Shown here: in pieces, positions 5,397-14,525 of the stretch | Numbering within the stretch: position 1 is the stretch's first letter | Layout of the letters: every line of letters starts with the position of its first letter | Source of the DNA: Paracoccaceae bacterium | GTDB taxonomy: Bacteria; Pseudomonadota; Alphaproteobacteria; Rhodobacterales; Rhodobacteraceae | Assembly (NCBI GenBank): GCA_027069385.1 | Contig: JALXER010000271.1 | Coordinates: forward strand, 1-14,611 | Length of the DNA: 14,611 bases | Direction: 5' to 3' | Translations under genes and position numbers: made by a program | The notes under the pieces: generated by a model | Told to the model about the DNA's origin: nothing | The model's input: only the letters and a program-made list of their open reading frames with translations | Databases searched by the model: none

Positions 5397-7268
5397 CTAG
5401 AAAATAACCAGATCGTCAACCAGATCATTCGCGTCGGTAATCCCCTGGAACACAATCCGGTCGCCGCCACCAAAGTCGAGCGTCACCCAACCCTGCGCGT
5501 TATGGCCGCCATAGGTATCGATAACCTGCTGTTCGGTCAGACCGCCGCCCCAGATACTGTCATTCAGGCGAAGGATATCGACATTATCCTCGAAATCGCG
5601 GATCACATCGATGCCGGAATCGACCTGGAAGATAAACTTGTCCGCACCGGCACCGCCGATCAGCTTGTCACCGCCTTTACCACCGATCAGCTTGTCAGCG
5701 CCATCACCGCCCCACAGCATGTCATTGCCGCTGCCGCCTTTCAGAACGTCCTTGCCGTCGTCGCCCCTTAGCTTGTCCTTGCCGATATTGCCATACAGCC
5801 TGTCATCGCCGTCGCCACCGTTGATTTCATCATCGTCCTGCTGGCCCTTCAGATAATCATCGCCTTCGAACCCGTTGATCAAATCATCGCCGGCACCGCC
5901 CCTGATCAGGTTGTCGGCCTCGTTTCCATCAACCGTATCGTTACCGGAACCCGAAAGGAAATTCTCGATAACCGTGCCGCGGGCAATTTCCATATTGCCT
6001 GTCCAACCGCCGACATCCGAGATGGTTTCATCATGCAGGTCAACATGCTGGTCACCCGAGACAGACCGGAAATTGATCGTATCGTTGCCGCCATTGTCGA
6101 TGACGGTAAAGGCGCGGTCCTTGTCAATTGCATCGCCGTAATAACCACCAACGGCAGAGCCTTCGCCATAAACCGTATCGCCGGTGCGCAGGCTGGTTGC
6201 AGTGCCATACAGCACCTGCATGGCCAGAATATCGGCGATCATCGGGGTTGACAGGTACAGCTTGTCCGCGTCGATATAGGTGTTTTCGTTCACATCGAAA
6301 TACGACATGACCGAAGCCTGCCACGAATCGTTCAGATAGTGGTTGTCACCCGTGCCATCCTCGGCATAGCTGGCCGAGCCGTTATAATTGCCCGCATGGC
6401 CAAGGCCCAGCGCATGGCCGATCTCGTGCATATAGGTCTGGAACGAATAGCTGTTCAGGCCATGCCCGTAAAGGTCGATCCAACCGGTGGTGATCATCAC
6501 CTCGGAGGTATAGGTCGTGGTGCCCGAACCGGTCACGCGACCGCCATAGGCATTATAGCCGCCGGCGTTGTCATCAAAGGTAATCATCGCGCCCGAGCCA
6601 ACCGTAGAGAAATTGATCCCGGTTACTGCCGTCCACGCATCCAGTGCTGCCAGTGCCAGCGTCTGGCCCGGCGCATTCAACGCGTCGATGTCAACCGTGA
6701 TCGTTCCGCCCGGTGCCACCGCGAACGCGGTATAGGCGTAAGGCGAACCCCAATAGGTATTGAAATCATGGGTAAGCTGGTGGGCGATTTCGTCATTGGT
6801 GAAAACCGGCAGGGTGGCCGAGGGCAGCCCGCCCGACGCTGAAGGGCTTGCCGAACTTGTCTGGTCACGGTCGCTTACCGCAAATCCCGAGCCATCGCCA
6901 TCGCTTACGGGCAGGTTTGCAACCTTGCTTTGCGTATCGACATCAACGGTGCCGGTGCTACCTTTGTCTTTGTGAATCGGGCCGTTATCGCGTTCGCCCA
7001 CATCGACCGTATCGGTGTTACCCTTGTCGCTGATGATCGAACTGCCGATATCCGGGTCGCTGACCGGCTGCGTGACAACATCGCTACGATACATCTGCGA
7101 CTGGTTGGCACGGCCCCAATTGATTGAATCGTTTATCTCGACCACGTCGACATCAGCGACCGGTTGAGTACCCGCATCCCAATCCTGCACGGCATGTCGT
7201 GACGGGTTCTGATACCCCGATTGGTTTTCGTCGGTATCGATATTCGTATCAAAAACAGAATCAGCCAT
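5397..7268 (-). CDS. Secreted serralysin-like M10 zinc metalloprotease with RTX repeats
   Basis: 623 aa from ATG 7268, preceded by AGGAGT with 6-nt spacing. Residues 1-150 are an acidic, Ser/Thr-rich region with repeated PVSD/PVAD and TVDV units, probably a propeptide or linker; there is no Sec signal. The metzincin catalytic core spans about 155-360 with HEIGHALGLGH (zinc ligands H281, H285, H291; catalytic E282) and a Met-turn SVMSYF (M321). About ten GGxGxDxxx calcium-binding nonapeptides follow (about 438-545), several with Lys in place of the usual acidic or polar residues. The C-terminus ends DDLVIF, the Asp-plus-hydrophobic ending typical of type I secreted proteases. Export would be by an ABC/membrane-fusion/TolC system, none of which is encoded here. 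The protein should fold and activate outside the cell on binding calcium. It stands alone between the trxA terminator and the carbonic anhydrase operon. Confidence 0.93.
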   Translation of the reverse strand: MADSVFDTNIDTDENQSGYQNPSRHAVQDWDAGTQPVADVDVVEINDSINWGRANQSQMYRSDVVTQPVSDPDIGSSIISDKGNTDTVDVGERDNGPIHKDKGSTGTVDVDTQSKVANLPVSDGDGSGFAVSDRDQTSSASPSASGGLPSATLPVFTNDEIAHQLTHDFNTYWGSPYAYTAFAVAPGGTITVDIDALNAPGQTLALAALDAWTAVTGINFSTVGSGAMITFDDNAGGYNAYGGRVTGSGTTTYTSEVMITTGWIDLYGHGLNSYSFQTYMHEIGHALGLGHAGNYNGSASYAEDGTGDNHYLNDSWQASVMSYFDVNENTYIDADKLYLSTPMIADILAMQVLYGTATSLRTGDTVYGEGSAVGGYYGDAIDKDRAFTVIDNGGNDTINFRSVSGDQHVDLHDETISDVGGWTGNMEIARGTVIENFLSGSGNDTVDGNEADNLIRGGAGDDLINGFEGDDYLKGQQDDDEINGGDGDDRLYGNIGKDKLRGDDGKDVLKGGSGNDMLWGGDGADKLIGGKGGDKLIGGAGADKFIFQVDSGIDVIRDFEDNVDILRLNDSIWGGGLTEQQVIDTYGGHNAQGWVTLDFGGGDRIVFQGITDANDLVDDLVIF

Positions 7269-7355
7269 GCTGAGACTCCTATGCCATGCAATCAATCCGG
7301 ACCATACTGACACGAATTCAACCGTAAAACAATATCAATTTTAGTCACAATCCCT

Positions 7356-7387
7356 AACAAAAAACCCCGCAAAACCTTGCGGGGTTT
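7356..7387 (-). terminator. Intrinsic terminator downstream of trxA
   Basis: An 11-bp perfect stem, AAACCCCGCAA (7362-7372) with TTGCGGGGTTT (7377-7387), has a 4-nt loop. On the minus strand it is followed by TTTTTTGTT. It begins 25 nt after the trxA stop and separates trxA from the protease gene. A textbook rho-independent terminator. Confidence 0.93.
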
Positions 7388-7412
7388 AATAAAATTCGTT
7401 GCGAATGCGCGG

Positions 7413-7733
7413 TTAGATCGACTCGTCGATCCAGCCTTTGATCGCGGCTTTGGGCAGCGCGCCGACCTTGTTGGCCACGACCTTGCCGCCATTGAACAGG
7501 AACAGCGCCGGAATGCCGCGCACGCCCAGCTGTGCCGGTACATTGCCGTTTTCATCCACGTTCAGCTTGGCAATTTTCACGCTGCCGCCGTATTCCTCGG
7601 ACAATTCTTCCAGCGACGGGCCGATCATTTTGCACGGGCCGCACCATTCGGCCCACATGTCCACCACTACGGGTACATCTGAATCGAGCACTTCGGCCTC
7701 GAAAGTTGCGTCGGTTACTTTTACGGTTGCCAT
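7413..7733 (-). CDS. trxA: Thioredoxin
   Basis: 106 aa, the standard length of a cytoplasmic thioredoxin. The redox site WAEWCGPCKM has C31 and C34, the conserved cis-proline is in RGIPALFLF (P75), and VVDMWAEWCGPC and KLNVDEN are family-typical. It reduces disulfides of cytoplasmic proteins using electrons from thioredoxin reductase. ATG 7733 is preferred over the GTG at 7742 because AGGAG lies 8 nt before it and the protein then begins MATVKVTD like its relatives. It follows addA by 69 nt, has a possible own promoter, and ends in a strong terminator. Confidence 0.97.
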   Translation of the reverse strand: MATVKVTDATFEAEVLDSDVPVVVDMWAEWCGPCKMIGPSLEELSEEYGGSVKIAKLNVDENGNVPAQLGVRGIPALFLFNGGKVVANKVGALPKAAIKGWIDESI

Positions 7734-7749
7734 GAATTGCACTCCTGCA

Positions 7750-7779
7750 AGAATATGAATGTTTCTAGTTCTTGCTCAA
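7750..7779 (-). promoter_or_regulatory. Candidate sigma-70-type promoter for trxA
   Basis: On the minus strand, TTGAGC (7779-7774) and TATTCT (7755-7750) are 18 nt apart in the AT-richer gap between addA and trxA, 16 nt ahead of the trxA ATG. An independent promoter would fit a housekeeping thioredoxin at the end of a repair operon. Judged by eye only. Confidence 0.3.
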
Positions 7780-7802
7780 ACTATGTTTCCCGAATGGCTT
7801 CG

Positions 7803-10800
7803 TCAAGGCGTAGGGGCATTTTCAAGCGCGCGATCGGTCAGGTTTTGCGGAATTTCCATCAAATCCGCGTTATGGGTCCAACATATGGCGGTTTTCACCG
7901 GCTTGTCGGGCCATATCTGGGCTACCGCAGCCCGATAGGCCCCCATCTGGCGCAGATAGGCCTCGGGAGTTTGTGCAGCGGTCGGGGGCGGATTCGCGTT
8001 GGATTTGAAATCGACCACGGTAATATCGTCCCCCACCAGCAGCACATCAATCCGGCCCGAAAACGGCCCCAGCCCGGGGATCTCGAAAAACACCGGCACT
8101 TCGCGCAGCGCATCATCGGCAAATAGCGGCGCAAGCGCGTGGGTTTGCAGCACCCGCATTGCCTGCGAAACCACCGCTTCGGGGTCGGAGCAGTCGCCCG
8201 CATTGCGCAAAATCTGCCACGCCGCGCCCTCGCGATCCGCCGCGGGCAGGTCGGGCAGGGTTTCCAGCAGCAAATGCAGATGGGTGCCAAACAGCGCGCC
8301 GACCGGATCGGCACCGGCATCACCGCCCCCGTGGCCGCCACCCAGATCGGAGGGACGCAACAACGCCGGAGGCTTGGTCAGCGCGCCCACCGGCGCATAG
8401 CGCACCGGATCATCCGTGCGGGGCGGGGCGGCTTGTGTTCGGGGCGCGGTTTCCAGCGGCTCGGGCCAATTGTGTTGCCAGACCAGCCCGTCGGGCGTTT
8501 GATCGGCCCCCAGCGCCTGCATGGCATTTTCTATCGGGTCGTACCAGTTAACCGACTTTCCGTCCCGCTTGCCGTGACCGGCGATAATCAACCAGCTTTC
8601 GGCGCGGGTCAGGGCGACGTATAACAGGCGGTCCTCTTCGGCGCGCCGCAGCGCCTTTTGGTCCTCGACGGCCTTTTTCATCGCACCTTCTGACTGGGTT
8701 TCGGGCACATCGCAAACCGCCACATCGCCCAAGGGCAGAATCCGGTGGCTGTCATTGTTTCGTTGCTTGACGGACTGCGGCAGGATCACGATGGGCGCTT
8801 CAAGCCCCTTGGCACCGTGGATGCTCATCACCCGCACCTGATTGCTGGCATCATCCATCTGCCGCTTGACCTTGATTTCCTCGCTGAACACCCGTTCCAG
8901 AAAGCCGGTCAGGCTGGGAATCTCGTCGCGCTCATAGCCCAGCGCAAGGGCCAACAATTCGTCTATTCCGTCCTCGGCCTCGGGCCCGAGCCGCGCCACC
9001 AGTTTGCGCCGCCCGTCATGGCGGGTCAGAATCCGTTCGAGCAGTTCAAAGGGGCGCTCAAAATCCGCATGGGCCAGCAGGTCATGCAGCATCGGCGCGT
9101 CCATGGCGCCTTGCACCGCCTGCCACAGGCTGCCCGACCGGTTATGGGCCAGCGCGAACAGGCTGGCCTCGTCCACATCCATCAACGGCGAGCGCAGCAC
9201 CTCGGCCAGCGACAGGTCATCCCCGGGGCTGGCGGCAAAGCGCAGGCAGGACAGCAGGTCCTTGACCGGCAATTCATCGGCAACCACCAACTGGTCGGCC
9301 CCCGCAACCGGCACATTCAGCGATTTCAGGTTCTTGATCACCGCATGGAACAACGGCCCGCGCGACTGCACCAGAATCAGGAAATCCCGCGCCATGATCG
9401 GGCGACCGGTGCCCGGCAGCACCTGCCCGCCTTGCAACAGATCGGCGACTTTGCGCGCCACCTGCATGGCCAGCACCAAGGCCGGATCTTTTTGCGGCAA
9501 CTGGTCCACCGGCGCATACCATGGCGGCGGCGGCGGGGCTTGTTGCGGGTCGGGAAAGGGCCACAGCTCTATCCGGCCGGGGCGGTCATCATCGATGGGC
9601 CGATGCTCCATTTTGCCGTCAAACACCTTGTCCACCAGTTGCAATACCGGCGCCGCCGAGCGGAAAGAGTATAACAATTCACCCCGTTTCAACGGCTGGT
9701 CAATGGCGGCAAGGTTTTCTGTAAACGCCGCGCACATCCGGTCGAACTCGGCCGGATCGGCCCCTTGAAACGAAAAGATCGACTGTTTTTCGTCGCCCAC
9801 CACAAACAGGGTGCGCAACCGCCCGTCGCCCGCATTGGCATAGATTTCCTGCGCCAGGGCCCCGATGATATCCCACTGGATCGGGCTGGTATCCTGCGCT
9901 TCGTCCACCAGAATATGATCAATGCCGTTATCAAGCCGGTACAGCACCCACGGCGCCATTTCGCGGTCACGCAGCAACCTGTCGGTCTTGCGGATCAGGT
10001 CTTCGAATTCCAGTGCGCCCAGCGCCTGTTTATGGACGTTATAGCGCGTCAGAAATTCAAGGGCAAAGTCGTGCAGCGCCTTGCTGGCAGGCAAGGCCGC
10101 CAGCGCAATACGCCGGTTGCGCGCCTGTTCAACCCGCGTTTTCAGGGTGGCGACCAGATCGATCGCGGGGGGGTATGCCTGAAACACATCCTTTGTCGGA
10201 AAGCCGCGCGCCGCCTTGGCCGTCCCATTGCTGATCAAAAAGGCGTCTTGCAGCATGTCGAGCGCCTGCGCATCGCTACAGGTGCCCCTTTGCGCCAGAC
10301 ACTGCGCGGCCTTGATGTCTTTGGAGCCGCCGGTGGCCAGATGGGTTGCCAGTTCGTCGAGCGTGTCATCCCCCAGCCCCTCGACCACCGCTTGCAGAAT
10401 GCCCCGCTCGGTCAGGTCGGCAGAAATGCCCAGCGCCTGCGCGGTGGCAGCGCGGTCGAACGGCGCGGTGAACAGGTGCTGCTGTTTCAGGATCTCGTAG
10501 ATATAGCCGCCCGGATTACTGCCCCGCACCGCAACCAGCGCATCGAACACCTGCGGGTGATCCTGTGCAATTTCGTCAAGCACCTGCGCGCGCAGCGCCT
10601 TGGCGCGGCGGTCGTCCAGCACGCTGAAATCGGGCGACACCCCCGCTTCGAGCGGAAACCGGTGCAGGATCGATTCACAAAAGGCGTGGATGGTCTGGAT
10701 TTTCAGCCCGCCGGGGGTTTCCAGCGCCCGCGCAAACAGGGTGCGCGCCTGCAAAAGCTGCGCGGGGTCTTGCGGGGATTCCCCCAGATAGGCCAGCGCA

Positions 10801-11063
10801 TCGCGCAGCGCATCATCGGGCAACATCGCCCAGTCGCCCAACTGGGCAAACAGGCGGTTTTGCATCTCGGCGGCGGCGGCGTTGGTAAAGGTCAGGCACA
10901 AGATTTTCTGCGGTGCGATGCCCAGCAGCAACAGGCGCGCAACGCGGCTGGCCAGCACCCGGGTTTTGCCCGAGCCTGCATTGGCGGTCACCCAACTGGA
11001 GACCTTTGGCCGCGCCGCCCGCACCTGCGCTGCATTTGCCTGCCCGATATGCGCGTTGCTCAT
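7803..11063 (-). CDS. addA: Double-strand break repair helicase-nuclease subunit AddA
   Basis: 1086 aa. With AddB it processes double-strand DNA ends to give 3' tails for RecA, the role of RecBCD in other bacteria. UvrD-type helicase motifs are complete: P-loop ANAGSGKT (27-34), LTFTNAAAAEM (57-67), LVDEAQD (385-391), GDEKQSIFSFQGA (423-435), MSIHGAKGLE (746-755) and LLYVALTRAE (813-822). The C-terminal nuclease domain shows GTHLHLLLE (926-934), GRIDVLL (D1006), VVDFKSN (D1018, K1020) and a following YLRQMGAYR. ATG 11063 overlaps the addB stop as ATGA and has AGGTGA upstream. A Gly/His-rich segment (908-919) precedes the nuclease domain. Length and motif set are normal for alphaproteobacterial AddA; no sign of damage. 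Confidence 0.97.
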   Translation of the reverse strand: MSNAHIGQANAAQVRAARPKVSSWVTANAGSGKTRVLASRVARLLLLGIAPQKILCLTFTNAAAAEMQNRLFAQLGDWAMLPDDALRDALAYLGESPQDPAQLLQARTLFARALETPGGLKIQTIHAFCESILHRFPLEAGVSPDFSVLDDRRAKALRAQVLDEIAQDHPQVFDALVAVRGSNPGGYIYEILKQQHLFTAPFDRAATAQALGISADLTERGILQAVVEGLGDDTLDELATHLATGGSKDIKAAQCLAQRGTCSDAQALDMLQDAFLISNGTAKAARGFPTKDVFQAYPPAIDLVATLKTRVEQARNRRIALAALPASKALHDFALEFLTRYNVHKQALGALEFEDLIRKTDRLLRDREMAPWVLYRLDNGIDHILVDEAQDTSPIQWDIIGALAQEIYANAGDGRLRTLFVVGDEKQSIFSFQGADPAEFDRMCAAFTENLAAIDQPLKRGELLYSFRSAAPVLQLVDKVFDGKMEHRPIDDDRPGRIELWPFPDPQQAPPPPPWYAPVDQLPQKDPALVLAMQVARKVADLLQGGQVLPGTGRPIMARDFLILVQSRGPLFHAVIKNLKSLNVPVAGADQLVVADELPVKDLLSCLRFAASPGDDLSLAEVLRSPLMDVDEASLFALAHNRSGSLWQAVQGAMDAPMLHDLLAHADFERPFELLERILTRHDGRRKLVARLGPEAEDGIDELLALALGYERDEIPSLTGFLERVFSEEIKVKRQMDDASNQVRVMSIHGAKGLEAPIVILPQSVKQRNNDSHRILPLGDVAVCDVPETQSEGAMKKAVEDQKALRRAEEDRLLYVALTRAESWLIIAGHGKRDGKSVNWYDPIENAMQALGADQTPDGLVWQHNWPEPLETAPRTQAAPPRTDDPVRYAPVGALTKPPALLRPSDLGGGHGGGDAGADPVGALFGTHLHLLLETLPDLPAADREGAAWQILRNAGDCSDPEAVVSQAMRVLQTHALAPLFADDALREVPVFFEIPGLGPFSGRIDVLLVGDDITVVDFKSNANPPPTAAQTPEAYLRQMGAYRAAVAQIWPDKPVKTAICWTHNADLMEIPQNLTDRALENAPTP

Positions 11064-13960
11064 GGGATCACCTGCACGCTGACCGGATCGTCTTCTTGCC
11101 ATTCGCCAAAGCGCGAAAGCTGGTCATAGTCGCTGGCATAGCCAATCAGTTCGGGGCGGATGCGCGCGCCAAAACCGGTATGGGGCAACCGGTAGCGGGT
11201 GATTTTCTGTTTCAGGCGCTCCAGCGGCTGGTCCATCACGTCGAAATCCGGTTCCAGTGTTTGCATGCTTTTCTTGCCGCCAAAATAGACCAGTTGCAGA
11301 TGGATGCGCGTGGCGGCGGGCACGGCGTCAAAGCCGCCAGCCTGCGCGATCACCCCTTCCAGCGGCAATTGCACGGCAAATTCCCTGAGCTGTTTCAGGC
11401 TTGGCTTTGTCCCCGATTTATAGTCATAGATCGCCACCAGCCCGTCCTCGCCCAGATCGATCCGGTCGGCCTTGGCGGTCAGGGTAAAATCGGGCGACAG
11501 GGCCAGTTGCCCTTCGACCTCGCGCCGGTACGGGCGGGCAATGGCGCGGCGCTCGGCCTCGGTGCGGATGAACCAGTCCCTGGTTTCGGCAAATCCGGCC
11601 CGCCAGAGCCGACGGGTCGCGGGCCATGGCACCGGAGCCAGCACCTCGTCAAGCACCGCGTCGAATACCTGCGCGGCATTGTCCAGCCCGTGCGGGGTTT
11701 CATCGACAAAGCGTTCCAGAACCCGATGAAAGCAAATACCCTTGCGCATCGGATCGGGCACCACCATCAGCGGTCCGGCCTTGCGCAGTTTCAGCACATA
11801 ATAGGCATATATCGCATAGGGGTCGCGGATCAGGGTTTCGATGCGCGTCACCGACAGCCGGTCGGGCCGCGCCGCAACCGGAGGCGCGGGGCAAGGGCGC
11901 GGGGCCGGATCAACCGCAGATTCGGGCTGGTCAAGGGTGCGCGCCTGCGCCAGCAGCGTTTCGCCGCGCGCCCGCATCGCCGCCAGTTCGGCCTTGCCCG
12001 CATGCCCCATGCCGCCCAGCAGGTTTTGCAACCGCATAAGCCAGCGCGAGGCAACGGTCGGGGCCTCTCCGTCGCGAATGGCGCGCGAAAGCACCACTTC
12101 GGACGCGCCAAGGGATTGCTGAAAATCATGGGCGGACAGGCCGATGCGGCGCTCGAACTGGGGCAGGCCGATCTGGTCGCGGATATCGCGGTTCAGCCAT
12201 GTATCCTGCCCCGAGCTGCGCGGCCATACCCCGTCATTCAACCCCGCCAGTATCACCAGATCGGCGCTGTTTACCCGCGCTTCAAGCGTGCCCCAGATGG
12301 CGATATCCGGATGGCTTTGACGCGGATCGTCGCGGACTTCTTGGCGTTGCAAAAGATGCTGGAACAGGGCGCGGTATTCGGCTGCGGTATAGGGCCGGTC
12401 CTGACCGGTTACCGTTTCCAGACGGGTCAGCACATTCAGCACCACCGCACCCGCCTCTTTTTCCCAGACAAACGAGCCGGTTTCGCGCCCCGCACCGGCG
12501 CACAGGGCCTCGGCAAGCGCGCGGTGGCGGGTGGCCCATTGCGCAACGCCGGTATCAGCGGCCTTGGGCAGGTCGGCAAGCAGGCCGTGCAGCCAGCCGA
12601 TCCACGCCGGATCAAACCTAACCAGCCCGCCAAGGTCAACCACCGGATCGGCGCCGCGCAAATGGCGGGTTTCCAGTCGGCGGGTCAGCGACAGATGCGC
12701 GGCCCGGGTATCGCGATCGGCCCCCGCACATAGCGGATGTTTAAGCAGTTCTACCAGCGCCAGCGGCGTCAGGTCCTGCCCGAACAGCGCCGCGATCATG
12801 CGCAGGAACATCCCGGGCGGAGTCAGCGGCGCAGGGTGTCCGGCGCTGTCATCAGGGGTGATGTTCCAGTGCTGCAACGCCGCCGTAACCCGCCGCGCCA
12901 GAATCCGGTCGGGGGTTACCAGCGCGGCCCGCTTGCCGGCATCCAGCGCCTTGCGCAGGCAAAGCGCGATGGCACCGGCCTCGGCGCGCGGGGTCTGGGC
13001 CTCTATCAGGGTAAGGGGGGCGCAGGCGCGCGGCAGATCGGGCAACAGCGACGGGGCCTGGGCCAGCCATTGCGCGGTAACCGGAGCGGGGCGCAACGCC
13101 AGCGAAACCAGCCCGTTACGCGGCGGCGAGGCAGCGCCGGTATCGTGCCATTGCGTGACCGTTCCGGGGTCGAAATCCAGCCGCTCGGACAGGGCGCGAA
13201 AGCCGTATTGCGGGTGTTCTTGCCCCAAAAGAGGCCACAATTCGTCGGGCATATCAAAATCGAACCCCGGCAACACCACCGCCCCTTGCGGCAGATTGGC
13301 CACAAGGCGCATGAATTCGGTGGTGGTGCCGCGCGAACCGGTCGAACCGGCAATGATGACCGGATGCTGCGGCGGCGATTCCTGCCATTGCTGGCGAAGG
13401 CGCGCCAGTGCAAGGCGTTGACGTGCCGCCGCGCCCTGCGTTTCGCCCTCCAGATTGTCCAGATAGGTTTTCAGGATCGACAAAAAGGCCAGATTGCGCT
13501 GCCAATGCACCGACAGGTGCGCAGGCGATGCGGTTTCGAGCGCGGCATAGGCCACGCCTTCGGCGTCCATCTCGTCCAGCAGGTCGATCAGCGATTGCGC
13601 CAGATCGAACACCATGGCGCGCGGCGCGGCCCCTTCGCCCTGTTGCAGATAGGCCCGCACCAGTTCGGCAATCGCCAACTGGCGCGCCAGCGCGTCGCTG
13701 GCCGGTCCGAGCAGCAAGCCCGGCTCCGAGGCCAGATCGTCGATCACGCGGATATCGGGCAGAATTTTGGCCTCGCCCTGCATCAGCAAGGCGTTCAACC
13801 GGCGGGCGGTGCGCCGCGTGTTAACGTAAATCCGGACCAAGGCGCGGTTTTGCAATGGCTGCCCGTGCATGCGCGTTTCAAGCCCGTGCAGAAAAGCGCT
13901 GGCAAAATCCACCCCGACCGGCAGGGCCATGATGCGCGGACCGGTGCAAGGATCAAACAT
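11060..13960 (-). CDS. addB: Double-strand break repair protein AddB (alphaproteobacterial type)
   Basis: 966 aa. Partner nuclease subunit of AddA. The N-terminus (IYVNTRRTARRLNALLM, 44-60) sits where Firmicute AddB has its P-loop, but no GKT is present, as is usual in alphaproteobacteria, so this subunit is not expected to be an active helicase. LAGLNDGVWP (571-580) is a remnant helicase motif. The C-terminal RecB-like nuclease shows GICFHRVLERF (H745), KADRIDL (830-836), IYDYKSG (D846, K848) and QLPLEG (Q864). I see no four-cysteine iron-sulfur pattern flanking the nuclease as in Bacillus AddB. ATG 13960 overlaps the tsaE stop by 8 nt and has AAGGGG 6 nt upstream; MALPVGVDF at residue 11 is an alternative start. 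Coupled to addA by a 4-nt overlap. Confidence 0.95.
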   Translation of the reverse strand: MFDPCTGPRIMALPVGVDFASAFLHGLETRMHGQPLQNRALVRIYVNTRRTARRLNALLMQGEAKILPDIRVIDDLASEPGLLLGPASDALARQLAIAELVRAYLQQGEGAAPRAMVFDLAQSLIDLLDEMDAEGVAYAALETASPAHLSVHWQRNLAFLSILKTYLDNLEGETQGAAARQRLALARLRQQWQESPPQHPVIIAGSTGSRGTTTEFMRLVANLPQGAVVLPGFDFDMPDELWPLLGQEHPQYGFRALSERLDFDPGTVTQWHDTGAASPPRNGLVSLALRPAPVTAQWLAQAPSLLPDLPRACAPLTLIEAQTPRAEAGAIALCLRKALDAGKRAALVTPDRILARRVTAALQHWNITPDDSAGHPAPLTPPGMFLRMIAALFGQDLTPLALVELLKHPLCAGADRDTRAAHLSLTRRLETRHLRGADPVVDLGGLVRFDPAWIGWLHGLLADLPKAADTGVAQWATRHRALAEALCAGAGRETGSFVWEKEAGAVVLNVLTRLETVTGQDRPYTAAEYRALFQHLLQRQEVRDDPRQSHPDIAIWGTLEARVNSADLVILAGLNDGVWPRSSGQDTWLNRDIRDQIGLPQFERRIGLSAHDFQQSLGASEVVLSRAIRDGEAPTVASRWLMRLQNLLGGMGHAGKAELAAMRARGETLLAQARTLDQPESAVDPAPRPCPAPPVAARPDRLSVTRIETLIRDPYAIYAYYVLKLRKAGPLMVVPDPMRKGICFHRVLERFVDETPHGLDNAAQVFDAVLDEVLAPVPWPATRRLWRAGFAETRDWFIRTEAERRAIARPYRREVEGQLALSPDFTLTAKADRIDLGEDGLVAIYDYKSGTKPSLKQLREFAVQLPLEGVIAQAGGFDAVPAATRIHLQLVYFGGKKSMQTLEPDFDVMDQPLERLKQKITRYRLPHTGFGARIRPELIGYASDYDQLSRFGEWQEDDPVSVQVIP

Positions 13961-14423
13961 CCTGCACCCCTTGCAGCCATGCCCAGCCCGCGCCGACCGG
14001 CACAAGGCGCAACTGTCGTTGATCTGCGTCATCCGCAACGGGGGTAAAGTGCAGTTCCAACCGGCGTTGCGGGCGCAGATCCCCCAGCAGATCGGGCCAT
14101 TCCACCAGACATACCGCCGTTGTAAAGGCATCCGTCAGGCCCAGTTCGCTCACCTCGGCAGGGTCGCAAAGCCGATAAAGATCGGCATGCCAGATTTCGA
14201 CATCCCCCGCCTGATAGGTCTGCACCAGGGTATAGGTCGGCGAGGGGATGTCCTCTTGCAAGCCCAGAGGTTCGAGGCGCGCGGTAATCAACGCCCGCGC
14301 AAAATGCGATTTCCCGCTGCCGATATCACCGGAAAGCAACAGCACGTCCCCCGGGGCCAGCCGCGGGGCCATGGCACGCGCAAGTGCTGCTGTGTGATCG
14401 GGAGAAGTAAGGTAAAGGTCCAA
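13953..14423 (-). CDS. tsaE: tRNA threonylcarbamoyladenosine biosynthesis ATPase TsaE
   Basis: 156 aa from TTG 14423. TsaE is the ATPase partner of TsaB-TsaD in making t6A at position 37 of ANN-decoding tRNAs. Visible motifs are P-loop GDIGSGKS (32-39), SPTYTLVQTY (61-70), HADLYRL (79-85) and LVEWPD (106-111). The first residues, DLYLTSPDHTAALARAMA, match the usual start of the family, and the length then fits. No ATG exists in this frame upstream; the only other non-CTG candidate is TTG 14543, which would add 40 atypical residues and begins inside a palindrome. The TTG chosen has only a weak GGA about 7 nt before it, suggesting modest translation. It overlaps addB by 8 nt, so it is probably the first gene of the repair operon. 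Confidence 0.88.
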   Translation of the reverse strand: MDLYLTSPDHTAALARAMAPRLAPGDVLLLSGDIGSGKSHFARALITARLEPLGLQEDIPSPTYTLVQTYQAGDVEIWHADLYRLCDPAEVSELGLTDAFTTAVCLVEWPDLLGDLRPQRRLELHFTPVADDADQRQLRLVPVGAGWAWLQGVQDV

Positions 14424-14525
14424 AGTTTTATCCAGAAGCTGCGTGGCCCAATCTGGCTTTTGCCGCAGCCAAATGCAAGCCCCGCCTTGCGCATGGGTCA
14501 GGGGTGCTCCCGCCTGAAACGGCCG

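Noticed and set aside
5500..5960. Periodic short repeats that could suggest a CRISPR array or tandem repeat locus
   Set aside because: The period is about 27 nt and in frame with the GGxGxD nonapeptides of the RTX protease; there are no unique spacers of constant length.
9765..11129. Long plus-strand open frame (454 codons) opposite addA
   Set aside because: It lies wholly opposite conserved AddA motifs, and its translation is Arg/Gln/Gly-rich with no recognisable domain; a by-product of GC-rich codon use.
10913..14047. Long plus-strand open frames (606 and 436 codons) opposite addB
   Set aside because: Same pattern: antisense to a well-supported gene, low-complexity composition, no ribosome site seen.
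13961..14131. Longer AddB with an upstream start at 14131
   Set aside because: The added 57 residues overlap conserved TsaE coding sequence and look unlike AddB; ATG 13960 has a good ribosome site and an 8-nt overlap.
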